A DNA stretch of 64,000 nt from Pseudomonas sp. 21 (GTDB lineage: Bacteria; Pseudomonadota; Gammaproteobacteria; Pseudomonadales; Pseudomonadaceae). The notes under the pieces are model-generated. The model was not told the DNA's origin. It searched no databases and saw only the letters and a program-made list of their open reading frames with translations. The position numbers and the translations under genes were made by a program. Positions 15,070-24,718 of this stretch are shown here, in pieces (position 1 is the stretch's first letter; every line of letters begins with the position of its first letter). The DNA is taken from assembly GCF_000955805.1 (NCBI RefSeq), contig NZ_JYOA01000001.1, positions 699,995-763,994 of the forward strand, in the 5' to 3' direction.

Positions 15070-18000
15070 ATGCTCGATCTGCAGCGATATTTCTATAGCG
15101 GCGACACCCCTTCGCTGCTGGTTTTCGGCGAGCACAACACGGCATTGGTGCTGCTCTCCATCCTCATCGCCATCTTCACCTCGGCCATGGCCCTGCAGCT
15201 GTCGGGCGTGGCGCGGCTCGCGCGCAGCCCGTTCTACCGCCAGTTGGCCATCGGCACCGGCGCGGTGGCCCTGGGCGGTGGCGTGTGGGCGATGCACTTC
15301 ATCGGCATGCTGTCCTTCCAGCTCTGCGCGGCGGTGCGCTACGACCCGCTGATCACGCTGCTCTCCGGCCTGCCGAGCCTGTTCGCCTCATGGACCGCCC
15401 TGAGCCTGCTGGCTCGGCGCAACGTCAGCCGCCTGCAACTGATCGGTGGTGGTGTGCTGGTCGGCGCGGGTATCGGTGCCATGCACTACAGCGGCATGGC
15501 GGCGATGCAGATGGCCCCGTTGCTGCGCTACAACCCCTGGATGTTTGCCCTGTCGATCCTGGTTGCCGTGGTGCTGGCCGTGATCGCGCTGTGGGTGCGC
15601 TTCGGCCTGCGCGGGCGGATGCGGCCGAACCTGACGATCCTGGTCAGCGGCGTGGTGATGGGCCTGGCGATTGCCGGCATGCACTACACCGGGATGGCCG
15701 CCGCACGCTTCGTCGGCCGTGAAGAGTTCGGCGTACCGCAGGGCGTGCAGGGCAGCTTCTACCTGGCGATGGCGGTGTCCATGGCCACCATCAGCCTGAG
15801 CATCTGCGTCGCCGCGGTGAACGGCCTGCTGCGCTACCGTCAGCTGTTCCAGGAACTGCAGCGCCGGCGCAAGCACCTGGATTCGCTGCTCGACGCCGCC
15901 GTCGAGGCCATCCTCACCATCGACCACAGCGGTGTGATCCGCTCAGTCAACCACGCCGTCCTGCGCCTGTTCGGCTGGCATCCCCACGAACTGGTCGGCC
16001 AGCCGATGCAGGTGCTGATGAACGAGGCCTACGGGCACCAGTTCCGCATCGCTCTGGAGAACTACAAGCGCAGCGGCGAACGCCAGTTCCACAACTCCGA
16101 ACTGGAGCTGGAAGGCCTGACCCGCGACGGGCGTGAATTCCCCGCGCGGGTCAGTCTTGGCGTCACCGATCACGACGGCAAACCCTGGTTCGTCGTATTC
16201 GTCGCCGACATCAGCGAGCGCCGCCAGATGGAGCAGGCCCTGCGCACCCGCGAGGAGCAGTACCGCTCGCTGATCCGCAACATGCCCGGCATCGCCTTCC
16301 GCGTCCTCCCGGACGACGCCTGGAGCACCCTGTTCGTCAGCGATGCGGTCGAGGCCGTCACCGGCTGGTCGGCGCAGGACTTCAGCGACCAGCGCATCAC
16401 CTTCGGCCAGCTCTACCATCCCGATGACCAGGAGGCGGTGAACGAGGAAGTCCGCCGCGCCATCGCCGAACGCCGCAGCTACGTCGTCGAATATCGACTG
16501 TTCGACCGCAGCGGCGCCGAACACTGGATCTGGGAAGGCGGCAGCGCCTGCTACGACGAAACCGGCAAGCCGCAGTGGATCGACGGCGTGCTGCTCGACC
16601 AGACCGAAACCAAGCTGTTGAGCAACGAATACGAGGGCAAGGTCACCGCCATCGGCCGCGCCATGGCGCTGATCGAGTTCGACCTCGACGGCCGCGTGCT
16701 CGCCGCCAACGAGAACATCCTCGAACTCTTCGGCTACACCGAAGCCGAGGTGCTGGGCCAGCACCACAGCCTGTTCTGCCCGCCGGACGTCGCCGCCAGC
16801 GCCCGCTACCAGGCGTTCTGGCAAGGGTTGCGCGACGGCGAGTACAGCGCCGGCGAATACCGCCGCCTGGCCAAGGACGGGCGCGAGGTGTGGATCCACG
16901 CCACCTACAACCCGATCCTCGACTTCGACGGCAAGCCGGTGAAGGTGGTGAAACTGGCCACCGACCTCACCCCGCGCCGCGTCATGGAGCAGGAACTGCG
17001 CAGCGCCCGCGACCGCGCCGAACAGGCTGCCGCCGCACGCAGCAGCTTCCTGGCCAACATGAGCCACGAAATCCGCACGCCGATGAACGCCATCATGGGC
17101 TTCACCGAACTGCTGCTGGATTCGCCGCTGGAAGAGAACCAGCGGCGCTACCTGACCACCGTGCAGAACGCCTCGCGCTCGCTGCTCGGCCTGCTCAACG
17201 ACATCCTCGACACCGCCAAGCTCGACCGTGGCGCCATCGAACTGGAAGCCCTCGACTTCTCGCTGCCGGAGCTGTGCGAGCAGGTCTGCGCGGCGCTGCG
17301 ACTGTCCGCCGAGCGCAAGGGGCTGAGCCTGCAGATCGACTACGGCCAGCGCGCCGGCGAGTACTTCCAGGGCGACCCGCTGCGCCTGCAGCAGGTGCTG
17401 ACCAACCTGCTGGGCAACGCGGTGAAGTTCACCGAGCGCGGCGAAGTGCGGCTGGTGATCAGCGGCGAACCCGGCGCGCTGCGCCTGGCCATTCGCGACA
17501 CCGGCATCGGCATCGCCGCCGACCGCCTGGAACGTATCTTCGATCCCTTCGCCCAGGCCGACGCCTCCATGAGCCGGCGTTTCGGCGGCACGGGCCTGGG
17601 CACCACCATTTCGCGTCAGCTGGTGGAACTGATGGGTGGCCGCATCAGCGTGGAAAGCGAAGTGGGCCGGGGCAGCGTGTTCACCGTCGACCTGCCGCTG
17701 CCGGCCGGCCGCAGCGTGCAGCCGGCAGCCCGCAGCCATGCGCCGAGCCTGCCGCCGCTGCGCATTCTGGTCGCCGATGATGTGCCGCAGAACGTCGAGC
17801 TGCTGGAGCTGAATCTGCGCCGCCTGGGCCACCGCCCGCACAGCGTCGGCGACGGGCAAGCTGCCGTTGACGCCTACAGCGCGCAGGACTTCGACCTGGT
17901 CCTGATGGACGTGCAGATGCCCGGCATGGACGGCCTGGAAGCCACCCGGCGCATCCGCACCCTCGAGCAGCAGCGTGGCGTGGAAGCCGTCCCCATCATC

Positions 18001-18741
18001 GCCCTCACCGCCAGCGTGCTCGACCGCGACCGGCAGAACGCCCTGGACGCCGGCATGAATGGTTTCGCCAGCAAGCCGCTGGACCTCGCCGGCCTGCTGG
18101 ATGAAATGGCCCGTCTGCTCGGTGCCGCTCCGCTGGTGCGCAGCGCGCAGGCCAGCGGAAGCACACCTCTGGCGACCCTGGACTGGGCCGCCGGCGCCCG
18201 CCTGTGGGGCGGCCCGCTGCCCATGGCGCGGGCCATCGTGCGCTTCCTCGATGAGCAAGCAGCCAGCCTGGGCACCTTGGAAAGTGCAGTGAACGACGGT
18301 GACCGTGCCAGCATCACCGCCCTCGCCCATCGCCTGCGCGGTGCCGCCGCCAACCTTGCCCTGCCGCGTCTGGCCGGCGCCATCGGCGCGCTGGAAGGCG
18401 CCGCAGAGCACGGCAAGGCTGAACAACTGGCGGCTGCCCTGGAGCGTGTCCGCGTGGAGTTCGCCACGGTCCGCGAATCGGTGCCGCTGGTGCCCGACGC
18501 CGTCGCCGAAGCGGTTGGCGAGGCCGCCTCGCAGGACCTGCGCGATGCGCTGCAGGCCCTGCAACTGGCCCTTTCCCGCGGCGGCCTCGACGACCAGGCG
18601 CTGGAGCGCCTGCGCCTGGGCACCGCCCAGGGCGAACACCGCGAGGCCTTCGAAGCCCTGCGCTACGCCATCGACGATTTCGACTTCGACCAGGCCCTGG
18701 AATGGGTCCGGACCCTCGGCACCCGCCTGGAGCAAGCATGA
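15070..18741 (+). CDS. MHYT-PAS hybrid sensor histidine kinase with receiver and Hpt domains
   Basis: This protein has 1223 aa. The N-terminal MHYT integral membrane sensor (about 15-240) contains three signature motifs: MHFIGM near 75, MHYSGM near 138, MHYTGM near 204. These are thought to bind a diatomic gas or metal. Three PAS domains follow (about 270-640). Next come HisKA with phospho-acceptor His666 in FLANMSHEIRTP, an HATPase domain (about 765-880), a receiver with Asp947 in LMDVQMPGMDG, and a C-terminal Hpt domain with His1087 in ALAHRLRGAAANL. This is a complete His-Asp-His relay in one protein. The start ATG 15070 fits the beginning of the MHYT domain. It overlaps the HD-GYP regulator gene by four bases, so the two form an operon and a likely phosphorelay pair. 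Confidence 0.92.
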   Translation: MLDLQRYFYSGDTPSLLVFGEHNTALVLLSILIAIFTSAMALQLSGVARLARSPFYRQLAIGTGAVALGGGVWAMHFIGMLSFQLCAAVRYDPLITLLSGLPSLFASWTALSLLARRNVSRLQLIGGGVLVGAGIGAMHYSGMAAMQMAPLLRYNPWMFALSILVAVVLAVIALWVRFGLRGRMRPNLTILVSGVVMGLAIAGMHYTGMAAARFVGREEFGVPQGVQGSFYLAMAVSMATISLSICVAAVNGLLRYRQLFQELQRRRKHLDSLLDAAVEAILTIDHSGVIRSVNHAVLRLFGWHPHELVGQPMQVLMNEAYGHQFRIALENYKRSGERQFHNSELELEGLTRDGREFPARVSLGVTDHDGKPWFVVFVADISERRQMEQALRTREEQYRSLIRNMPGIAFRVLPDDAWSTLFVSDAVEAVTGWSAQDFSDQRITFGQLYHPDDQEAVNEEVRRAIAERRSYVVEYRLFDRSGAEHWIWEGGSACYDETGKPQWIDGVLLDQTETKLLSNEYEGKVTAIGRAMALIEFDLDGRVLAANENILELFGYTEAEVLGQHHSLFCPPDVAASARYQAFWQGLRDGEYSAGEYRRLAKDGREVWIHATYNPILDFDGKPVKVVKLATDLTPRRVMEQELRSARDRAEQAAAARSSFLANMSHEIRTPMNAIMGFTELLLDSPLEENQRRYLTTVQNASRSLLGLLNDILDTAKLDRGAIELEALDFSLPELCEQVCAALRLSAERKGLSLQIDYGQRAGEYFQGDPLRLQQVLTNLLGNAVKFTERGEVRLVISGEPGALRLAIRDTGIGIAADRLERIFDPFAQADASMSRRFGGTGLGTTISRQLVELMGGRISVESEVGRGSVFTVDLPLPAGRSVQPAARSHAPSLPPLRILVADDVPQNVELLELNLRRLGHRPHSVGDGQAAVDAYSAQDFDLVLMDVQMPGMDGLEATRRIRTLEQQRGVEAVPIIALTASVLDRDRQNALDAGMNGFASKPLDLAGLLDEMARLLGAAPLVRSAQASGSTPLATLDWAAGARLWGGPLPMARAIVRFLDEQAASLGTLESAVNDGDRASITALAHRLRGAAANLALPRLAGAIGALEGAAEHGKAEQLAAALERVRVEFATVRESVPLVPDAVAEAVGEAASQDLRDALQALQLALSRGGLDDQALERLRLGTAQGEHREAFEALRYAIDDFDFDQALEWVRTLGTRLEQA

Positions 18742-19739
18742 CCCTGACCGCCCAAGATCATCGGCCCTGCCTGCTGCTGGTGGACGACGAAGCCACCAAC
18801 CTCCAGGTGCTGCGCCACATCCTGCAGGACGACTACCGCCTGCTGTTCGCCAAGGACGGCGACAAGGCGCTGGAACTGGCCAACCGCGAGCGCCCGGACC
18901 TGGTCCTGCTGGACGTGATGATGCCCGGCATGACCGGCTTCGAGGCCTGCCAGCGGCTCAAGGCCGAGCAGGCCACCTGCACCATCCCGGTGATCTTCGT
19001 CACCGCGCTGGCTGATGTACCCGACGAAGCGCGGGGCTTCGAGGTGGGCGCGGTGGACTACATCACCAAGCCGGTCAGCCCGCCCATCGTCAAGGCCCGC
19101 GTGCGCACGCACCTGTCGCTGGTGCGCGTGGAGGAGCTGCGCGAGACGCGCCTGCAGATCGTCCAGCGCCTGGGCAAGGCCTCGGAGTACAAGGACAACG
19201 AGACCGGCCTGCACGTCATCCGCATGAGCCACTACGCGCACATCCTGGCCCGCGCCGCCGGCTACTCGGAGAAGGCCGCCGACGACCTGCTCAACGCGGC
19301 GCCCATGCACGACGTGGGCAAGATCGGCATTCCCGATGCCATCCTGCAGAAACCCGGCCGCCTCGACGAGCAGGAATGGGCGGTGATGCGCCAGCACCCG
19401 GAGATCGGCGCGCGGATCATCGGCGAGCACGACTCCACCCTGCTCACCCTGGCACGCAGCATCGCCCTCACCCACCACGAACGCTGGGACGGGACGGGCT
19501 ACCCCAATGCCCTGCGCGGCGAGGAAATCCCCCTGGAGGGCCGCATCGTCGCCATCGCCGACGTGTTCGATGCGCTGACCAGCGTGCGCCCGTACAAGCC
19601 GGCCTGGAGCATCGACGAAGCCATCGAACTGCTGCGCCGGGAAAAAGGCCGCCAGTTCGACCCGGAGCTGGTAGAGCTGTTCCTCGGTTGCCTGCCCGAC
19701 ATCCTCGCCGTGCGCGAGCGCTGGGCCGACGCCGGCTGA
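18738..19739 (+). CDS. Response regulator with HD-GYP phosphodiesterase domain
   Basis: This 333-aa cytoplasmic protein has an N-terminal receiver (about 10-125, phospho-acceptor Asp59 in VLLDVMMPGMTG, with DD at 16-17). Its HD-GYP domain (about 145-325) carries MHDVGKIGIPD with His191-Asp192 and WDGTGYPNALRGEEIPL as the GYP loop; HE in THHERWDG is also kept. HD-GYP proteins hydrolyse cyclic di-GMP to GMP or pGpG, and the metal residues look intact. The ATG overlaps the TGA of the hybrid kinase (ATGA), so phosphorylation by that kinase probably controls cyclic di-GMP turnover. Confidence 0.93.
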   Translation: MTLTAQDHRPCLLLVDDEATNLQVLRHILQDDYRLLFAKDGDKALELANRERPDLVLLDVMMPGMTGFEACQRLKAEQATCTIPVIFVTALADVPDEARGFEVGAVDYITKPVSPPIVKARVRTHLSLVRVEELRETRLQIVQRLGKASEYKDNETGLHVIRMSHYAHILARAAGYSEKAADDLLNAAPMHDVGKIGIPDAILQKPGRLDEQEWAVMRQHPEIGARIIGEHDSTLLTLARSIALTHHERWDGTGYPNALRGEEIPLEGRIVAIADVFDALTSVRPYKPAWSIDEAIELLRREKGRQFDPELVELFLGCLPDILAVRERWADAG

Positions 19740-19802
19740 GCCGCAGGCTGCGCAAATCCTGCTTTACTCTCTGACCTGCAACCCCTGCCGAGAGTATGCA
19801 AG

Positions 19803-20348
19803 ATGAATGCGAAGCAACGCGACGCCCTGCTGGCCACCCTGCAGGCGCGGTTCAAGCAGCACCCCGAGCGCCACAAGGGCATCGACTGGACGGAAGTCCA
19901 GGCGCGCCTGGAGGCCGCCCCGGCCAAGCTGAAAGCGCTGGAGCAGATGGAAGAAACCGGCGGCGAACCCGACGTGGTCGGCCGCGAAAGCGCCAGCGGC
20001 GCCTTGCTGTTCTTCGATTGCTCCGCCGAGACCCCGGCTGGCCGGCGCAGCCTCTGCTATGACCGCGAGGCGCTGGACGCACGCAAGAAGGACAAGCCCG
20101 CCGGCTGCGCCACCGAGCTGGCCGCGCAGATCGGTATCGAGCTGCTGGACGAGGCGCAGTACCGCCAGTTGCAGGAGCTGGGCAGCTTCGACCAGAAGAC
20201 CTCCAGCTGGCTGCGCACCCCCGGCTCCATGCGCAAGCTGGACGGCGCGCTGTTCGGCGACCGCCGCTACGAGCGGGTGTTCACCTACCACAACGGCGTG
20301 CAGTCCTACTACGCCGCGCGCGGTTTTCGCGGTGTGCTGATGGTTTAG
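19803..20348 (+). CDS. DUF4256 family protein
   Basis: This soluble protein of 181 aa matches the pattern of DUF4256. It has the N-terminal helices with HPERHKGIDWTEV, LEQMEETGGEPDVVG, and the conserved GALLFFDCSAETPAGRRSLC. GIELLDEAQYRQLQELG, SSWLRTP, and the C-terminal FTYHNGVQSYYAARGFRGVL follow. No biochemical function is established for the family. The length is typical. The ATG at 19803 follows the start region after 63 bases and may be co-transcribed with the signalling operon. Confidence 0.85.
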   Translation: MNAKQRDALLATLQARFKQHPERHKGIDWTEVQARLEAAPAKLKALEQMEETGGEPDVVGRESASGALLFFDCSAETPAGRRSLCYDREALDARKKDKPAGCATELAAQIGIELLDEAQYRQLQELGSFDQKTSSWLRTPGSMRKLDGALFGDRRYERVFTYHNGVQSYYAARGFRGVLMV

Positions 20349-20498
20349 AGGCGCTCATCTGTAGGCCTTTTCTGAACGATTCCTGTACCGCTACCGAACT
20401 TTCCCAGGGCCGGCCGGCAGCCCTTGATTCATGTCAGACGGATTCCTCCGAGCGGCGCGCAGCCTTGCCACACCCGCTCAGATCAAGAGGAATCCCGC

Positions 20499-21581
20499 GT
20501 GAAAACGCCCGCCTGCCTTCTGCTCGCCGGCCTGCTGGCCGGCTGTGGCCCGACGCCGTCGGCGCCGGTCGAGATCGTGCGCCCGGTGAAGCTCTACAGC
20601 GTACCCGCCGCCACTGCCGAAGGCGTGCGTCAGTTTCCCGGCCAACTGGTGGCCTCGGACGAAGTCGACCTGTCCTTCCGCCTCGCCGGCCATCTCAAGA
20701 CCCTGACAGTGAAACAGGGCCAACGCGTGGAGCGTGGCCAGCTGATCGCCGAACTCGACGACGCCGACCTGCGCCTGCGAGTACGTGATCGCGAAGCCAG
20801 CTACAACCTCGCCCGCGCCCAGTACCAGCGCGTCGCCACGCTCAACGAGCGGCAACTGGTGGCCCGCGCCGAGCTCGACCAGCGCAAGGCCCAGCTGGAT
20901 TCCGCCGAGGCCGCGCTGAAGCTGGCCCGTCAGGAACTCGGCTACGCGCGCCTGACCGCGCCGTTCGACGGCGTCATCGCCCAACTGCCGGTGCAGAACC
21001 ACCAGATGCTGCAACCCAAGCAGACGGTGGCGATCCTGCAATCCGCCGACACCTATGACGTGCAGTTCCAGTTGCCGGAAAGCCTGCTGGAGCGCGTCGA
21101 CGGCGCCAGCCTGCGCAGCGACTACCAACCCATCGTGCGCCTGGCGCGCGTGCCTGGCCGGGACTTCCCCGCGCACTACAAGGAGCACAGCACCCGCCCC
21201 GATCCCGCGACCCTGAGCTACACCGTCACCCTGACTCTGGAGCGGCCGAAGGACGTCACCCTGCTGCCGGGCATGAGCGCCACCGTCGAGGTCGATTTCG
21301 CCCGGCTCGGCCGCGATGCGCCGGCAGTCCTGCGGGTGCCGGTGGAAGCGGTCTTCAGCGCCGACGACGGCGCGCCGGGGCAGAGCCAGGTGTGGGTAGT
21401 GAAAGGCGACGGCGATGCGCTGCGCGTTGAACGCCGCACGGTGCAACTTGGCCAGCCCGGTGCCGAAGGCATCCGGATTCTGTCGGGGCTGGAGCCGGGC
21501 GAGCGCATCGTCGCCGCCGGCACCACCGAACTGCGTGAAGGCCAGGCAGTGCGTCCGTGGCAACGCGAGCGGGGGCTGTGA
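20499..21581 (+). CDS. RND efflux periplasmic adaptor lipoprotein (MFP family)
   Basis: This 360-aa membrane fusion protein begins at GTG 20499 with AGAGGA upstream. Its signal peptide ends in the lipobox LLAGC (Cys about residue 16), so it is lipid-anchored and faces the periplasm. The order is beta-barrel/biotinyl-lipoyl half (GQRVERGQLIAELDD), coiled-coil hairpin (about 75-140; REASYNLARAQYQRV), second lipoyl half (LTAPFDGVIAQLPV), then the C-terminal barrel and membrane-proximal part. It overlaps the pump gene by one base and forms a two-gene operon. No TolC-like gene is present, so an outer-membrane partner must be encoded elsewhere. Confidence 0.9.
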   Translation: MKTPACLLLAGLLAGCGPTPSAPVEIVRPVKLYSVPAATAEGVRQFPGQLVASDEVDLSFRLAGHLKTLTVKQGQRVERGQLIAELDDADLRLRVRDREASYNLARAQYQRVATLNERQLVARAELDQRKAQLDSAEAALKLARQELGYARLTAPFDGVIAQLPVQNHQMLQPKQTVAILQSADTYDVQFQLPESLLERVDGASLRSDYQPIVRLARVPGRDFPAHYKEHSTRPDPATLSYTVTLTLERPKDVTLLPGMSATVEVDFARLGRDAPAVLRVPVEAVFSADDGAPGQSQVWVVKGDGDALRVERRTVQLGQPGAEGIRILSGLEPGERIVAAGTTELREGQAVRPWQRERGL

Positions 21582-24500
21582 TGGACTTCACCGGCTATTT
21601 CCTGAAAAACAAGGTCGGCAGCTGGATCGTCATCCTCCTGCTGGCCCTCGGCGGCCTCTACGCCATCCTGGAAATCGGCCGGCTGGAAGACCCGGCCTTC
21701 ACGGTGAAGACCGCGGTGGTCGCCACCCGCTACGCCGGCGCCTCGCCGCAGCAGGTGGAAGAGGAGGTCACCTACCCGCTGGAAAACGCCATCCAGCAAC
21801 TGGCCTACGTCGACAAGCTGACCTCGATCTCCAGCGCCGGCCTCTCGCAGATCACCGTCAACGTGAAGCCGCAGTACCGCGCAGGCGACTTGCCGCAGAT
21901 CTGGGACGAACTGCGGCGCAAGGTCAACGATCTCGCCCCGCACCTGCCGCCGGGCGTTTCGCCGCCGCAGGTGAACGACGATTTCGGCGACGTGTACGGC
22001 ATCCTCCTGTCGCTCTCCGGCCAGGGCTACAGCTACCAGGAGCTGCGCGACTACGCCGACTACCTGCGCCGCGAGCTGGTGCTGGTGCCGGGCGTGAGCA
22101 AGGTGGTGGTTTCGGGGTTGCAGGCCGAACAGGTGCAGGTGGATGTCTCGCGGGAAAAGATGACCGCCATGGGTGTGCCGCTGACTCGCCTGGTGAACCT
22201 GCTGAACCGTCAGAACCTGGTGTCCGACGCCGGCAGCCTGCGCGTCGGCAGCGAGAGCATTCGTCTGCACCCCACTGGCGAATTCACCGACGTCTCGGAG
22301 CTTGAGCAACTGCTGGTCAGCGCACCGGGCAGCGCCCAGCTGATCCGCCTGGGCGACATCGCCACGGTGAAACGCGGCTTCACCGACACCCCCAGCCACC
22401 TCTGGCGCGCCGATGGCGAAGCGGCCCTGGCGCTGGGCATCGCCTTCGCCCCGCAGGTGAACGTGGTGAAGGTCGGCGACGCCGTGCACCTGCGCCTCGA
22501 CCAGCTGGAAAGCGAACGCCCCGCCGGCATGCAACTGACGCCGTTCTATGACCAGGCCGTGGAAGTGCACGGCGCGGTGAACGGTTTCCTGCTCAGCTTC
22601 GTCCTGGCGCTGGCCATCGTGGTCGGCACACTGCTGGTCTTCATGGGCCTGCGCAGCGGCCTGGTGATCGCCGGAGTGCTGGCGCTCAACGTGCTCGGCA
22701 GCCTGCTGCTGATGTACCTGCTGGGCATCGAGCTGCAGCGCATCAGCCTCGGCGCGCTGATCATTTCCCTGTGCATGCTGGTGGACAACGCCATCGTCGT
22801 GGTCGAAGGCGTACTGGTCGGTCGCCTTCGCGGCCAGGGCATCGACGCCGCGATCCGCCATATCGTCCGCCTCACCGCCCTGCCCCTGCTGGGCGCCACG
22901 GTGATCGCGGTGCTGGCCTTCGCGCCCATCGGCCTGTCTTCCGACTCCACCGGCGAATACTGCCGCTCGCTGTTCGACGTGCTGCTGGTGTCGCTGCTGC
23001 TCAGCTGGATCACCGCCATGACCCTGGCGCCGCTGTTCGCCCGCTGGGCCTTCGAGAAAATGCCGCTGAAGGCCGACAGCGCGGAGCCTCACGCTGGATG
23101 GCTGTACCGCGCCTACCGCGGCCTGCTGGAAGCCTGCCTGCGCCAGCGCGCGCTGACCCTGGGCGTGCTCGCCCTGGCGCTGGCCGCCTCGCTGCTGGGC
23201 TTCGCCCAGGTGCGGCAGAACTTCTTCCCGCCGGCCAACACGCCGATGTTCTTCGTCGACCTGTGGCTGCCGCAGGGCACGGCCATCGAGCACACCCGCG
23301 ACCTGGCCGCCGAGATCGACCGGCACATCACCGCCCTGCCGGGCGTCGAGCGCACCGTCACCAGCATCGGCCAGGGCGCACCGCGCTTTATCCTCACCTA
23401 CGGTGCCGAGCGCCAGCACGGCAACTACGCGCAAGTGCTGGTGCGCACCGAGAACCGCGCGCAGATTCCAGGGCTGATCGCCGACCTGCAGCATTACCTC
23501 GACGAGCACTACCCGCAGGTGCAGACCGGCCTCAAGCGCCTGATGTTCGGCCCGTCCAACGGCAGCGCCATCGAAGTGCGCCTGACCGGCCCGAACCCGC
23601 AGGAACTGCGCCGCCTCGGCGCGCGGGTGGGCGACATCCTCGCCGCCGACCCGGTCGCCACCGGCGTCGGCCATGACTGGCAGGCCCGTGCGCTGCTGGT
23701 CCGCCCACAGTTCAACGAAGCCCGCGGCCGCGAACTGGGCATCGACAAGGGCGACCTGGACAGCCTGCTGCGCATGAGTTTCAGCGGCCTCTCCGTCGGC
23801 CTCTACCGCGACGGCACGCAGCAATTGCCCATCGTCGTGCGCGAACGCGACCTGGACGCCGGGCAGATCAACGACCTGATGCTGTGGAGCCCGGTGAGCC
23901 AGCGCTACCTGCCCATCGAGCAGGTGGTCGGCGGCTTCGACAGCGTCTGGGAAGACCCGCTGATCCTGCGCCAGGACCGCAAGCGCACGCTGACGGTGAT
24001 GGCCGACATCGCCCCGCAGAGCGGCGAGACCTCCTCGCAATTACTCGCCCGCGTGCGCCCGCAGATCGAGGCGCTGCAACTGCCACCGGGCTACGAACTG
24101 GCCTGGGGCGGCGACCTGGAAAGCTCCGGTGATGCCCGCAATGGCGTGCTCGGCAGCCTGCCCATGGCCTTCCTGGCGATGTTCATCATCACCGTGCTGA
24201 TGTTCTCCTCGCCGCGCAAGGCGCTGCTGATCTGGCTGACCGTGCCGCTGGCGATGATCGGCGTGACCGTCGGCTTCCTGCTCACCGGCATTCCCTTCGG
24301 CTTCATGGCGCTGCTCGGGCTCTTGAGCCTGTCCGGCATGCTGGTGCGCAATGGCATCGTGCTGCTGGAGGAAGTCGACAACCTCGCCGCCGGCGGCCAG
24401 CCACCGCGCGAGGCGCTGGTGAACGCATCCTGCGCACGCCTGCGGCCGATCTGCCTGACTGCGCTGACCACCATCCTCGGCCTGGCTCCCCTGCTGCTGG

Positions 24501-24622
24501 ACGCGTTCTTCCAGAGCATGTCGGTGGTGATCATGTTCGGCCTGGGTTTCGCCACGCTGCTGACGCTGATCGTGCTGCCGGTGCTGTATGCCAGCGCGTA
24601 TCGGCTGGAGGCGGCCAGGTAG
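21581..24622 (+). CDS. RND family efflux pump permease
   Basis: This 1013-aa inner-membrane transporter of the AcrB/MexB superfamily has twelve membrane segments in two halves and two large periplasmic loops. Landmarks are YPLENAIQQLAYVDKLTS in the porter domain and the TM4 motif SLCMLVDNAIVVVEG, whose Asp matches the proton-relay residue. Also visible are a second-half TM11/12 block and GLLSLSGMLVRNGIVLLEEVDN. The start is ATG 21581 (TGATG overlap with the adaptor). Length is typical. Substrates are not predictable. It probably uses proton motive force to export drugs or metabolites with the preceding lipoprotein adaptor. Confidence 0.93.
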   Translation: MDFTGYFLKNKVGSWIVILLLALGGLYAILEIGRLEDPAFTVKTAVVATRYAGASPQQVEEEVTYPLENAIQQLAYVDKLTSISSAGLSQITVNVKPQYRAGDLPQIWDELRRKVNDLAPHLPPGVSPPQVNDDFGDVYGILLSLSGQGYSYQELRDYADYLRRELVLVPGVSKVVVSGLQAEQVQVDVSREKMTAMGVPLTRLVNLLNRQNLVSDAGSLRVGSESIRLHPTGEFTDVSELEQLLVSAPGSAQLIRLGDIATVKRGFTDTPSHLWRADGEAALALGIAFAPQVNVVKVGDAVHLRLDQLESERPAGMQLTPFYDQAVEVHGAVNGFLLSFVLALAIVVGTLLVFMGLRSGLVIAGVLALNVLGSLLLMYLLGIELQRISLGALIISLCMLVDNAIVVVEGVLVGRLRGQGIDAAIRHIVRLTALPLLGATVIAVLAFAPIGLSSDSTGEYCRSLFDVLLVSLLLSWITAMTLAPLFARWAFEKMPLKADSAEPHAGWLYRAYRGLLEACLRQRALTLGVLALALAASLLGFAQVRQNFFPPANTPMFFVDLWLPQGTAIEHTRDLAAEIDRHITALPGVERTVTSIGQGAPRFILTYGAERQHGNYAQVLVRTENRAQIPGLIADLQHYLDEHYPQVQTGLKRLMFGPSNGSAIEVRLTGPNPQELRRLGARVGDILAADPVATGVGHDWQARALLVRPQFNEARGRELGIDKGDLDSLLRMSFSGLSVGLYRDGTQQLPIVVRERDLDAGQINDLMLWSPVSQRYLPIEQVVGGFDSVWEDPLILRQDRKRTLTVMADIAPQSGETSSQLLARVRPQIEALQLPPGYELAWGGDLESSGDARNGVLGSLPMAFLAMFIITVLMFSSPRKALLIWLTVPLAMIGVTVGFLLTGIPFGFMALLGLLSLSGMLVRNGIVLLEEVDNLAAGGQPPREALVNASCARLRPICLTALTTILGLAPLLLDAFFQSMSVVIMFGLGFATLLTLIVLPVLYASAYRLEAAR

Positions 24623-24718
24623 GCTGGCCTGAGGATTGGCAAGATTCGTGGGATGACTGACGTTGCCGCCAGCGTCGGCCACCGCCACACTCGTGACATC
24701 CAATGAACGAGTGTCGCC

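Noticed and set aside
15943-18735. 930-codon minus-strand frame opposite the hybrid kinase
   Set aside because: The plus strand carries clear PAS, HisKA, ATPase, receiver and Hpt motifs in one frame; the minus frame has low-complexity Ala/Gly/Gln/His composition.
21218-24040. 940-codon minus-strand frame opposite the RND operon
   Set aside because: It spans across two real plus-strand genes and has His/Gln/Ala-rich shadow composition.
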